Source of the DNA: Paraburkholderia saeva
GTDB taxonomy: Bacteria; Pseudomonadota; Gammaproteobacteria; Burkholderiales; Burkholderiaceae
Length of the DNA: 64,000 nucleotides
NCBI RefSeq assembly: GCF_907164555.1
Contig: NZ_CAJQZC010000017.1
Location: forward strand, 1-64,000
Reading direction: 5' to 3'
Part shown: positions 26,500-34,920 of the stretch, piece after piece
Numbering within the stretch: position 1 is the first letter of the stretch
Layout of the letters: each line of letters opens with the position of its first letter
Notes under the pieces: generated by a model
Seen by the model: the letters and a program-made list of their open reading frames with translations, nothing else
Told to the model about the DNA's origin: nothing
The model's database searches: none
Position numbers and translations under genes: made by a program

Positions 26500-27912
26500 A
26501 TGTCCACCCAGACGAGTCCCGGCCAGACTTTCCCGACGCCATGCAAACGGTGCGGCGGCGCACTGTATCCGCCTGACGAAACATGTCCGTGGTGCGGCGC
26601 GAGTCACGCTGTCGCCTACGGCATACGCCTGAAGGCGGCTTCGCATGCGCAGGACCACGCGTCGATGTCACCGGACATGGCGCCGCCAGGCATGCCCGCC
26701 GACATCGCGCAGCCCGCCGGACACGCGCAGCCGCTCATGCTGCCCGACACGCCGATTCCTCCTCTCGATATGCCCGAACCCGTCTGGCGCAGCGTGGGCC
26801 GCTGGATTCTGAGCAAGGGGCTCGTGCTGACGTTCTTTCTTTTCGCGCTCGGCTACGCGGGATACACGCTCTTTAGCGAACACAAGTCCGATACGGTTGC
26901 CGACGAACCCGCCACCAGCACCACGAGCGGCAGTATCCAGCCGTATCAGGGACCGTCGACCGCGCGGCCGTCGCAAAGCGTGACTTCGGCCGCGCCCGTT
27001 GCGCCCGCCATTGCGCCGCCGCCGGCCGCGCCCGCGACACCCGCGGCACCCGTCGCGCAGGCGCCATCGACACGGCGCCAGACAGCCGCTACTTCGTCCG
27101 CGATACCGCCGATTCCAACGCTGCCGCCATTGCCTGGCACGGGCGCGGCGCCCACCGCCCCCGTCGTGGTCACGCCGGCAGTCCCGCCGTTGCCCGTGCG
27201 CACGCTCACGCGACATCGCGATCTGCCCGAAAGCCTGCAGGCGGCGCGTGCGGGCCTCGCGACAAACGACCTGGCGGGCGCGCAGGCGGCGCTTTCCGAA
27301 GCGCTCGCCGCGCAGCCCGACAACGCCGACGCACGGCTCATGCAGCAGGATCTGCTTGCCCGCCTGCTCAAGCGCGACGCGTTTGTACGCGCGGCGAATG
27401 CCTGCGTGCAGGACCAGTTGTGGAGTTGCGTCCGGCACAACGCATCCGATGCGCTGAAGGTCGATGCATCCAGCTCCGGCGCGAAGGCGCTCCTCGAACG
27501 CTCGATCCGCGAAGCGGGCTGGAACGCGCCCGCGCTGCCGACGGCGCGCGGCGGTGCGCAGGCCACTGCGCCCGGTGCGGCGGTTGCTGCTGCGGCGCCC
27601 CCCGCACGCGCACCGCGCGCACCCGTTACGCGACGCGCACCGGCCGCCGCGGCACCGGCAAAGGTGCCCGCACCCGCGACCGCCATGGCCACGCCGCCCG
27701 CGCCTGCCGCACCGGCCATGGCGCCCACACCCGCGCCCACGGTCTCCGCGTTGCCGGCGCCCGCATCGCCAGCGCCTGCAGCGACACCGGCAACCGATGC
27801 GGGCAGCGTCGACGCACGAGAACGCGCGATCCGCGAAACGGGCTGGAGTCATCCGGCGACGGGCGGCGCGGCGGCGGCCGCGGCGGCCGCGGCGGCCTCG
27901 TCGGCACATTGA
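26500..27912 (+). CDS. Zinc-ribbon, single-pass membrane protein with Ala/Pro-rich region
   Basis: 470 aa. The N-terminus has a CxxC...CxxC zinc ribbon (CKRCGG near residue 15 and CPWCGA near 30), followed by a Met/Pro-rich stretch, one membrane helix at about 108-125 (LTFFLFALGYAGYTLF) and a long periplasmic part. That part contains a TPR-like segment of about 100 residues (AARAGLATNDLAGAQAAL, AANACVQDQLWSCVRHNASDALKVD) between Ala/Pro-rich linkers, and ends in a poly-Ala run. A motif ER[SA]IRE[AT]GW occurs twice, after the TPR-like part and near the C-terminus. Function unknown. Confidence 0.65.
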   Translation: MSTQTSPGQTFPTPCKRCGGALYPPDETCPWCGASHAVAYGIRLKAASHAQDHASMSPDMAPPGMPADIAQPAGHAQPLMLPDTPIPPLDMPEPVWRSVGRWILSKGLVLTFFLFALGYAGYTLFSEHKSDTVADEPATSTTSGSIQPYQGPSTARPSQSVTSAAPVAPAIAPPPAAPATPAAPVAQAPSTRRQTAATSSAIPPIPTLPPLPGTGAAPTAPVVVTPAVPPLPVRTLTRHRDLPESLQAARAGLATNDLAGAQAALSEALAAQPDNADARLMQQDLLARLLKRDAFVRAANACVQDQLWSCVRHNASDALKVDASSSGAKALLERSIREAGWNAPALPTARGGAQATAPGAAVAAAAPPARAPRAPVTRRAPAAAAPAKVPAPATAMATPPAPAAPAMAPTPAPTVSALPAPASPAPAATPATDAGSVDARERAIRETGWSHPATGGAAAAAAAAAASSAH

Positions 27913-28072
27913 CGCATGCGTTGACGCGATCACGCGATGACACAGGACACCTTGCACCTCAACCAGCATGCACAGGCCAGGACACCACGCTGACGAAATA
28001 ACGGACCTGATTCGACGCTACGCGTGACACTGCGCGAGTGTCAGTTACAACCACACACAAAAGGTGGAGACC

Positions 28073-29164
28073 ATGTTCAAGATCATTCTGGCGGGATGCG
28101 TCGGACTGGCGCTGGCGTCGTCGGCGGCGTTCGCGGACAACGCGCACTACAAGATCGTCACAGGACCGGAACGCGGCACGTACATCCAGATCGGCGCCGA
28201 TCTCGCGAAATGGGTCGCGCCGCAGGCGGGCATCGACCTCGAAGTGATGCCGTCCAAAGGCTCGGCTGAAAACGTGCAGCGCATGCGTTTCGAAGCCGGC
28301 GTGAAACTCGCGCTCGTGCAGTCGGATGTGTATCAGGCATACGTCGACATGGCCAATAGCGGCAACGCCGATGCAGGTACGACCATCCGTCCGCTGCGTC
28401 TCATCATGCCGCTCTATGACGAAGAAATTTATTTCGTCGTGCGCGCCGATTCGCCGCTGAAGAACATTAACGACATCAAGAACCAGAACATGAGCGTCGG
28501 GCTGATCGGCAGCGGCACCGCTCAATCCGCAACGACGCTGTACCGGCTGATGTTCGGCACGGCGATTCCCGATCAGTACGCACAGCATCTGTCGAATGAA
28601 GATGCGCTAGCCGCACTGATCGTGAAGAAGATCGATGTCGCGATTGTCGTCGCGGGGCAGCCGGCCAAGCTCTTCACCGACATGAACCCCGAACTGCTGC
28701 AGCAGATCCGCGTGCTCAAGGTCGATCCGGCCGCGCCCGAAACGGCGCGCGCGAAACAGACGTATTTTCCCGCGACGATCCGTCAGTCGAGCTATCCGAG
28801 CTGGCTGAAGGAGGACGTGCAGACGCTCACGGTGAAAGCGTTCCTTGTCACCTACGACTACAACCTGCGCGACACGGTTGGCAATCTCAACCGCTTCGCG
28901 GATTCGCTGTGCACGAATTTCGACAATCTCCAGGAACACGGCCATCCGAAGTGGAAGCAGGTGAAGATGGAACTGCCGAATCTCGGCAAGGGATGGAAGT
29001 ACTATCCGCCGGTGGAAAAGCGCCTGCGCGCGTGTCTCGCGCACAAGACCGCGGTAGCGGCGACGAACAACGCAGCTCCGGCAACGACGGATGATCCGGC
29101 GAAGTCGCCGAAGCGCCCGTGTACCGACCAGGAGCGCCTGCTGCTCCTCTGCGGAAAGCAGTAA
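28073..29164 (+). CDS. TAXI-family TRAP transporter solute-binding protein
   Basis: 363 aa from ATG 28073, with AGGTGGAG immediately upstream (an in-frame GTG inside this site should not be used). A Sec signal peptide ends at SSAAFAD. The mature protein matches TAXI-type periplasmic receptors (TGPERGTYIQIGADLAKW, GSGTAQSATTLYRLM), which bind glutamate or other carboxylates. The C-terminus carries an extension of about 45 residues with a Cys pair (CTDQERLLLLC). No DctQ/DctM or fused TRAP permease gene is nearby, so it is an orphan receptor here. Confidence 0.8.
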   Translation: MFKIILAGCVGLALASSAAFADNAHYKIVTGPERGTYIQIGADLAKWVAPQAGIDLEVMPSKGSAENVQRMRFEAGVKLALVQSDVYQAYVDMANSGNADAGTTIRPLRLIMPLYDEEIYFVVRADSPLKNINDIKNQNMSVGLIGSGTAQSATTLYRLMFGTAIPDQYAQHLSNEDALAALIVKKIDVAIVVAGQPAKLFTDMNPELLQQIRVLKVDPAAPETARAKQTYFPATIRQSSYPSWLKEDVQTLTVKAFLVTYDYNLRDTVGNLNRFADSLCTNFDNLQEHGHPKWKQVKMELPNLGKGWKYYPPVEKRLRACLAHKTAVAATNNAAPATTDDPAKSPKRPCTDQERLLLLCGKQ

Positions 29165-29175
29165 CCCGTCATGGA

Positions 29176-29195
29176 CGATGCCCGCGTGGGCATCG
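29176..29195. terminator. Hairpin after the TAXI gene
   Basis: An 8-bp stem (CGATGCCC / GGGCATCG) with a 4-nt loop, 11 bp after the stop codon and just before the convergent MocR gene end. No T-run. Confidence 0.5.
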
Positions 29196-29212
29196 CCCGC
29201 CTCGCCATCGCG

Positions 29213-30634
29213 TCACGTATCGCGTGACGCCTGTTCCATGGCACGCTGCAATGCTTCATAGACTCTCGGCCGCGTGCACTGCGAGGCGTTGAAGCGCAGA
29301 AATCCCGTCGCCGAATGCGATGCGCTGAACACGTTGCCCGGCGCGAACACGACGTTCTCCGCCAGCGCGTGACGCGCAACCTGTGCGGCATCGAGCGCAT
29401 CGGGCAACTGCGCCCAGATGAACATGCCGCCGCGTGGCCGCGTCCAGATGGAGAGGCCTGCCTGCGTGAGACGCCGCGCGGTGTCGCCCATTGCATCGGC
29501 GAGCCGTGTGCGCATGGTTTCGAGATGGCGCCGGTACGTTCCGTCCACCAGCAGACGATGCACGACGCCCGCCGCGAGTTCGCCGTTGCCGAACGACGTC
29601 GCGAGCTTCAGGTCGATGAGCGGCTCGATCCAGTCGCCGCGCGCCGCGATATATCCGCAGCGCACAGCCGCCGACAGCGTCTTCGAATAGCTGCCGATCG
29701 ACACGACGCGCGCAAGGCCGTCGAATGCGGCAAGACGCGGTGCGGGTTCATCTTCGAAGTCGGCAAAGATATCGTCTTCGACGATCAGGAGATCGTGCTC
29801 GCCCGCGAGCTTGAGCAGACGATGCGCGATGGCCGGGGCGAGCGTCGCGCCGGTCGGGTTGTGGATCGCGGAGTTCGTCACGTAAAGCCGCGGACGATGC
29901 CTGACGAGCGCCTGCTCGAACTGCGCGAGATCGGGCCCCGACGACGTGTACGGCACGCTCACCATCTGCACCCGGTGCGCACGCAGCAGCGCCTGAAAAT
30001 TGAAGTAGCACGGATCGTCGATCAATACCGTATCGCCCGGTTCGAGCAGAAAGCGGCACACGAGATCGAGCGCATGCGTGCCGCCGTCGGTCAGCACGAT
30101 CTGCTCGGGTGGCGCGTCGACACCATTTTGCGACAGCCGCCATGCGATCTGCTGGCGCAGCGCAGGCAGGCCGCGCGGCGACGCGTATTCGACGAGTGGC
30201 CCGTTCACATCACGTGCGACGGCTCGCAGCGCGCGACGCACGCCCTCTTCCGGCATCCACGCCGATGGCATCCAGCCACAGCCCGGACGCAGCGCCTTTG
30301 CATCGCTTTCGAGCGACTGACGGGTGAGCCACAGCGGATCGACATCGCGATCGCGCGGCGGTCCGATATCCGCGAGCGCGAACGGCGGCGCATGTCCCGA
30401 AACGAAAAAGCCCGAGCCGCGCCGCGACACGATCGCGCCTTCTGCAACGAGCCGGTCATACGCATCGACGACCGTCGATTTCGACACGCCGAGGGTGTCG
30501 GTCATCGCGCGAATCGACGGCACACGGGCGCCCGGCATCAGCGCACGATTCGCAATGCGCTCGCGCAACGTGTTCATGACGAGCGCGACGCGCGTCCCGG
30601 CGGCTGCCGAATTGATCCTGTCATCTTCTGCCAT
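29213..30634 (-). CDS. MocR-type GntR regulator with aminotransferase domain
   Basis: 473 aa. The N-terminal winged helix (ALMPGARVPSIRAMTDTLGVSKSTVVDAYDRLVAEG) is joined to a fold-type I PLP domain with ITDGG-type and substrate-binding segments, the lysine motif SIGSYSKTLSAAVRCGY and the RPRGGMFIW tail. MocR proteins use PLP as ligand and often control vitamin B6 or amino acid related transporters. It is divergent from an EamA permease gene with 83 bp between start codons, a typical MocR arrangement, so that permease is the likely target. Confidence 0.88.
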   Translation of the reverse strand: MAEDDRINSAAAGTRVALVMNTLRERIANRALMPGARVPSIRAMTDTLGVSKSTVVDAYDRLVAEGAIVSRRGSGFFVSGHAPPFALADIGPPRDRDVDPLWLTRQSLESDAKALRPGCGWMPSAWMPEEGVRRALRAVARDVNGPLVEYASPRGLPALRQQIAWRLSQNGVDAPPEQIVLTDGGTHALDLVCRFLLEPGDTVLIDDPCYFNFQALLRAHRVQMVSVPYTSSGPDLAQFEQALVRHRPRLYVTNSAIHNPTGATLAPAIAHRLLKLAGEHDLLIVEDDIFADFEDEPAPRLAAFDGLARVVSIGSYSKTLSAAVRCGYIAARGDWIEPLIDLKLATSFGNGELAAGVVHRLLVDGTYRRHLETMRTRLADAMGDTARRLTQAGLSIWTRPRGGMFIWAQLPDALDAAQVARHALAENVVFAPGNVFSASHSATGFLRFNASQCTRPRVYEALQRAMEQASRDT

Positions 30635-30635
30635 C

Positions 30636-30677
30636 TGTACTGCCCCTTGATCGGTACAGTTTGTCCGAATTGTACTG
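30636..30677. promoter_or_regulatory. Candidate MocR operator array
   Basis: TGTACTG occurs at 30636 and 30671, and its inverse GTACAG at 30654, all between the divergent MocR and EamA genes. GTACA (30654) and TGTAC (30671) form an inverted repeat with 12-nt spacing. MocR/PdxR-type regulators bind direct and inverted repeats of this kind in their own promoter. Confidence 0.55.
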
Positions 30678-30717
30678 ATCCGTAGCTTACTCTTCCTCGT
30701 GCAACGGAGGATGCTCG

Positions 30718-31638
30718 ATGTTTTTCATGCCGCATTGGACACTCCACATGACAAAGACAGGCAACGGCTGGCTTAGCGGGTTCGCTGGTGTACTTATCTT
30801 CAGTGGCTCGCTGCCCGCGACACGCATCGCCATCCAGGGGCTCGATCCTTTCTTTCTGACAGTCGCGCGCGCGTCGATTGCCGGCACGCTCGCGCTGGCG
30901 TTACTCCTGCTGTTTCGCCAGACCCGCCCTGTCCGGGCGGACCTGCTGCCGCTATTCGTGGTCATGATCGGCGTGGTGGTGGGTTTTCCGCTTCTGACCG
31001 CGCTTGCGCTTGAGCACATCACCGCTGCGCATGCCGTCGTGTTTATCGGGCTGCTGCCGCTTTCGACGGCGATCTTTGGCGTGCTGCGCGGCGGCGAGCG
31101 GCCGCAGCCCGCGTTCTGGCTTTTTTCGGCGATCGGGAGTGCGTCGGTCGTGGCATTCGCGATGCGTAACGGCGTAGCGGCGTCACCGCTCGGCGACGCG
31201 TTGATGGTGGCCGCGATCGTCGTGTGCGGTCTGGGCTACGCGGAAGGCGCGCGACTCTCGCGTCATCTTGGCGGCTGGCAGGTGATTTCGTGGGCGCTCG
31301 TGCTTGCGTTACCGGTGATGCTGCCGCTCACGTGGTGGGCATGGCCCGCAACGTTTGCGGACGTGAGCCCCGCGGCGTTCTGCGGGCTTGCCTATGTGTC
31401 GCTCTTCAGCATGCTGATCGGCTTCGTGTTCTGGTATCGCGGGCTCGCGCTGGGCGGCATCGCAGGCGTCGGACAGTTGCAACTCCTGCAGCCGTTCTTC
31501 GGGCTCCTGCTCGCCGCGCTGCTGCTGCACGAACAGGTGCCGCCTGCGATGATCGCAGTGACGGTCGTTGTGGTTGCGTGCGTCGGCGGTGCGCGACGCT
31601 TCGCGAAGAGCGCGCCGGTGCCGCAGCGCGCGGCCTGA
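30718..31638 (+). CDS. EamA-family (DMT superfamily) permease
   Basis: 306 aa from ATG 30718 with GGAGG 7 nt upstream. It has two EamA repeats and about ten membrane helices; the second repeat begins near SWALVLALPVMLPLTWW and ends with VGQLQLLQPFFGLLLAALLLHEQVP, a typical block. EamA exporters move amino acids, drugs or metabolites. Its regulator is the divergent MocR gene. Substrate unknown. Confidence 0.85.
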   Translation: MFFMPHWTLHMTKTGNGWLSGFAGVLIFSGSLPATRIAIQGLDPFFLTVARASIAGTLALALLLLFRQTRPVRADLLPLFVVMIGVVVGFPLLTALALEHITAAHAVVFIGLLPLSTAIFGVLRGGERPQPAFWLFSAIGSASVVAFAMRNGVAASPLGDALMVAAIVVCGLGYAEGARLSRHLGGWQVISWALVLALPVMLPLTWWAWPATFADVSPAAFCGLAYVSLFSMLIGFVFWYRGLALGGIAGVGQLQLLQPFFGLLLAALLLHEQVPPAMIAVTVVVVACVGGARRFAKSAPVPQRAA

Positions 31639-31700
31639 CTGCAGCGCGCGCACGGAAACCCTTGCGGTATGCTGTCGCCCTCGCTTTTAACGGAGGGCTC

Positions 31701-31961
31701 ATGAAGCTTTCGAAATCCCTGACATTCGCCGCGCTTGCGCTTGCCGCAGTATCCGTTACCGCGCAGGCGCAAACATCACAGACGTACCGCTTCGGCGAAG
31801 GCCAGACCACCGTGCAGCCGGGCAACACGCATCCGGCTGCGCAGCCTCAACCCGCGCCGCAGGGCGCTAACCCCGCACCGAAGACGCCGAAAAAGCACAA
31901 GTCAAAGCATCGGCACTACACGCGTCGCTCGCCGGATCAGGACATGTATTCGCATACCTGA
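31701..31961 (+). CDS. Small exported Pro/Gln/Lys-rich protein
   Basis: 86 aa from ATG 31701 with GGAGGG 4 nt upstream. A Sec signal peptide ends at TAQAQ. The mature 60 residues are rich in Pro, Gln and Ala, then a strongly basic KTPKKHKSKHRHYTRR stretch. No recognised domain; the layout suggests a small periplasmic protein that may bind polyanions. It lies 62 bp after the permease gene on the same strand and could be co-transcribed. Confidence 0.6.
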   Translation: MKLSKSLTFAALALAAVSVTAQAQTSQTYRFGEGQTTVQPGNTHPAAQPQPAPQGANPAPKTPKKHKSKHRHYTRRSPDQDMYSHT

Positions 31962-32034
31962 AGCGCTTCGCCGGACGCCAGTGACGCGGCGCCGGCGGTC
32001 CCGCCTGGCAACGCGGCCGGGACGTTACGCCCGC

Positions 32035-32517
32035 TCACTTTTTCTTCGATGACTTGCGCGCCGGCCGGTGCGTGTCGGGACGCCGGAAAACCTCATCGGC
32101 GATTTTCTTCTGCGCATCGGGCATGCTGTCATAGAGCGGCTGGAACGCCGCGAGCAGCGTCTTGTTGCCATCGGCGTGCGCCTGCGCGATGTCGCCCCAC
32201 GACTTCAGGTTTTCAACCGCGGTTTCGCTCGCGAAGTGGTTATGACGCGCTTCGAAAAGATCGTGCATCGTGCGCGCGTTGTCCCGCATCGAGTCGGCTA
32301 CCTTCGACCATTGCGCCTCCTGGTCCGGCGTGATCTTCAACGCTGAATGGAGTTCGCTGATGTGTTCCTCGACGTGACTGTCGCGCGCGGACGACTGTCC
32401 GGCGACCGCGCCCGAGGCCACCTTGGGACTGGCCGCACCTGCCGGCGATGGAGCCGTTGTCTGCGCGCCGACGTTCATTGCAAGCGCAAGTACCGCTAAT
32501 GCGAGGACAGATTTCAT
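32035..32517 (-). CDS. Exported Spy/CpxP-like protein
   Basis: 160 aa with a signal peptide of about 18 residues (ending NVGAQ). The mature part is helical with ELHSALKITPDQEAQWSKVADSM and DAQKKIADEVF, similar in layout to the LTXXQ (Spy/CpxP) family of periplasmic stress chaperones. The C-terminus is basic (RKSSKKK). Its start codon lies 3 bp from the beginning of a truncated acetyltransferase frame on the other strand. Role in envelope stress is inferred from family only. Confidence 0.65.
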   Translation of the reverse strand: MKSVLALAVLALAMNVGAQTTAPSPAGAASPKVASGAVAGQSSARDSHVEEHISELHSALKITPDQEAQWSKVADSMRDNARTMHDLFEARHNHFASETAVENLKSWGDIAQAHADGNKTLLAAFQPLYDSMPDAQKKIADEVFRRPDTHRPARKSSKKK

Positions 32518-32519
32518 GC

Positions 32520-32762
32520 ATCCTGCTGAAGGCGCTGATCGAGCGTTGTGAAGCGGGACCGTGGCGGCAGATGATCGCCGTCATCGCCGATGGCGGTAGC
32601 GGCGGCTCGATGTCGCTGCACGGCAGTCTCGGCTTCGAGCTGACTGGCACGCTCAGGGCCGTCGGCTTCAAGCACGGACGGTGGCTCGATACGACGCTCA
32701 TGCAACGCACGCTCGGCAAGGGCGCCGACGCGCCTCCGCTGGACGCCGGCGGCAAGCATTGA
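32520..32762 (+). pseudogene. GNAT acetyltransferase, C-terminal remnant
   Basis: The frame ILLKALIERCEAGPWRQMIAVI, LHGSLGFELTGTL, VGFKHGRWLDTTLMQR matches the C-terminal half of phosphinothricin-acetyltransferase-like GNAT proteins. The N-terminal 90 or so residues with the substrate part are missing; upstream the frame runs antisense through the Spy-like gene and has no similarity. It is most likely the relic left when the region rearranged. Confidence 0.7.
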
Positions 32763-32869
32763 ACGTGGACGTCTCATGCGTGAAAGAAGACGCTGAAACC
32801 ACGGTACATCGCGTTCTTTTAGCTGCCGCTGCTGTATGAGGTCGTCTGTTACGCCAGTGCAGTTCATCG

Positions 32870-33046
32870 TGCCACTACGCGATGGCTACGTCGGGCCGGC
32901 GCTTTTGCTCGCGCCTGAGCGCTGCCTGGGCCGAGGCACCGTTCACGAGGACATCGACGCTGGCCACCGGGTCGTGCTGCGCGACCCTGCCGCGATTGCA
33001 GCGCGTATCGACCGCTTCGCCGCGCAACACCACGTTCAGCGATCAG
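32870..33046 (+). pseudogene. Possible alpha/beta-hydrolase C-terminal relic
   Basis: The frame containing PALLLAPERC and EDIDAGHRVVLRDPAAIAARIDRFA resembles the end of an alpha/beta hydrolase, where the histidine of AGH is catalytic. There is no start codon context or nucleophile region, and the frame runs into the antisense end of the next gene. Weak similarity; it may be chance. Confidence 0.3.
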
Positions 33047-33593
33047 GCAACGGCAGGCGTTTGAAGAGCGATGGATAGTCGATGACGAGACCGTCTTCGT
33101 CGATCGTCATGTTCGCGGAGAAATTCCGGAAGATACCTTCGTAGCGATACTCGCGATCGGGTTCGATACACGTGTACGCCTGCTCGACGCGGCTGACCGC
33201 GAGATCGGGCGTCGAGATATACGCCACGGAAATCGGTCGACGTGCGCCCTTCGCAAGTTTCAGCCGGCGAATGGGCAGCGTATTTGTGAAGGGCGTGGCC
33301 GCGATGTCGATGTCGACACAGCCTTCGATTGCGTCCAGTGTGCGGCCATTACCGTCGCGCCAGTGGCCCGCGCCATCGCCGAGCAATTCGAGTTCGTCGC
33401 CGCCCGCGATCTTCAGCCGCGCGTGCGTCGCGCGCCATTGCAGGTCGCACGTCACGCTGTAGAACAGGCCGTACGGGCGTCCATAACGCTGCCCGACCAA
33501 AGCGCTCTCGACACGAAACCCGTCACTGCGCGCATCGAACGCGAGATGCTCGATGCCGTCTCCTTCTTCCGATGTCCAGCGGACTTCACGCAT
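33036..33593 (-). CDS. Glycolipid-binding-domain-like protein
   Basis: 185 aa from ATG 33593, which has GGAGG 7 nt upstream. The sequence (REVRWTSEEGDGIEHLAF, FYSVTCDLQWRATHARLKI, HWRDGNGRTLDAIEGCVDIDIAATPFTNTLPIRRLKL) fits the putative glycolipid-binding family related to PA1994, a beta-rich domain of about 180 residues. No signal peptide. It stands alone; the biochemical role is unproven. Confidence 0.75.
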   Translation of the reverse strand: MREVRWTSEEGDGIEHLAFDARSDGFRVESALVGQRYGRPYGLFYSVTCDLQWRATHARLKIAGGDELELLGDGAGHWRDGNGRTLDAIEGCVDIDIAATPFTNTLPIRRLKLAKGARRPISVAYISTPDLAVSRVEQAYTCIEPDREYRYEGIFRNFSANMTIDEDGLVIDYPSLFKRLPLPDR

Positions 33594-33746
33594 TTCGATG
33601 CCTCCTGTGGTTCGATTTCGGCAACTGAGCTGCAAATAGCCACTATCAACGCCGGGACATGCCGCTCGTGGCACGTCTCGCCTATGCTCGCGGTTTCAGT
33701 CTGCCAATTGCGCCGGTACGTCGCGCGCGATTGTTTCTCATCCCGT

Positions 33747-34649
33747 ATGCACGCAACGACCACCCCGACCTCATTCGCCGCGTTACGCACGCTGCTGCGC
33801 AGTCTCGGGCAGATCGTCCTGCAACGGAACGCAGCGACGGGCGCCTGCGTACTCGCGGCGCTTGTCATCTGCGATCCGCGGCTCGCCTGCGCAGCGCTCA
33901 TCGGTGCGGTCAGCGCGAACGTCAGCGCCGTGCTGGCGGGCCATGACGAGCAGGATACACGTGGCGGCCTGCACGGCTTCAACGGCGCACTCGCCGCGCT
34001 GGCTGCGTTCACGTTCATCGCCGACAATGCGACCGCTATCGCCATCGCGATCCTCGCCGCGACCGCCACCGCATGGATGCTTGATCCATGGTCGCGCCTT
34101 CTGCGACGGTTTCGGCTCAGCGGCTATTCCAGCCCCTGCCTGCTCGTGACGTGGGCGTGGCTCGCACTGGCCGGATCTGCCACCCACACGGACACGCATC
34201 ACGTCGCCAGTACAGCGAACGCGGTTTCGTCAATGGACGTACTGCATGGTGTTCTCGCTGGCGTTGCACAGACGACGTTCGCTGGAGGCGTGTTACCTGG
34301 TGTACTGGTCATCGCAGGGATTGCAGCCTCATCGCGGCGGCATGCCTGCTGGGCACTCGCTGGCGCCGCGCTCGCAACGGGCGCTCACCTGCTGAGCTGG
34401 GCGCCGCTCTCTTCACTCGATACCGGTCTGCTGGGTTTCAACGGCGCGCTCACGGCGCTCGCAGTAGCGGACTGCGGTGCTGCGGAAACGCTCGCGGCCA
34501 TCGCGTTATCAGTGCTGCTGCAACAGCTTGCAGGCCACCTCGGCTGGACCGCCATGACCGCGCCGTTTGTCCTCTCCGCGTGGTGTGCACACGCGCTTGC
34601 CCGCCTCAAAACCCGTCGCAGCAGAACCTCACGCTTCACCGTGAGTTAG
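33747..34649 (+). CDS. Urea transporter
   Basis: 300 aa from ATG 33747 (the open frame upstream is not homologous). Two homologous halves each carry the signature GFNGAL (GLHGFNGALAALA and GLLGFNGALTALA) and are separated by about 170 residues. This is the internal duplication of the UT family, a channel-like urea facilitator with about ten membrane segments. No urease or urea amidolyase genes are present in the window, so the pathway context is missing. Confidence 0.82.
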   Translation: MHATTTPTSFAALRTLLRSLGQIVLQRNAATGACVLAALVICDPRLACAALIGAVSANVSAVLAGHDEQDTRGGLHGFNGALAALAAFTFIADNATAIAIAILAATATAWMLDPWSRLLRRFRLSGYSSPCLLVTWAWLALAGSATHTDTHHVASTANAVSSMDVLHGVLAGVAQTTFAGGVLPGVLVIAGIAASSRRHACWALAGAALATGAHLLSWAPLSSLDTGLLGFNGALTALAVADCGAAETLAAIALSVLLQQLAGHLGWTAMTAPFVLSAWCAHALARLKTRRSRTSRFTVS

Positions 34650-34920
34650 CGCAACGGCCCGCGCGTAACGAGCGCGGTCGATTGCCGCATGTGCCCCTGC
34701 GACAGCGCGCCGCAGCGCACAAATCCACTGCCCCAAAACTCCAATACCGATCAAGGGCTTATCTCGATAACGTCCGTGCACGCTGCCCTGCGCGCGTCGC
34801 CGCAGGCCATCCTGCGTCGCAGCAAATCCCTGCGCATTCGCCTACGCTTGCGGCCATCTGCACATCGCAGTGCGTTTCGACAGCGGTCGATGCGCGTAGT
34901 CTGATATCCGCAACCCGCCC

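Noticed and set aside
27869..27897. GCGGCGGCC repeats as a possible mobile or regulatory element.
   Set aside because: They encode the poly-alanine C-terminus of the zinc-ribbon protein and are explained by codon bias.
34741..34754. A possible FNR/ANR box before cydA (CCAAT-N4-ATCAA).
   Set aside because: Only one half-site matches TTGAT-N4-ATCAA; too weak to list as a feature.
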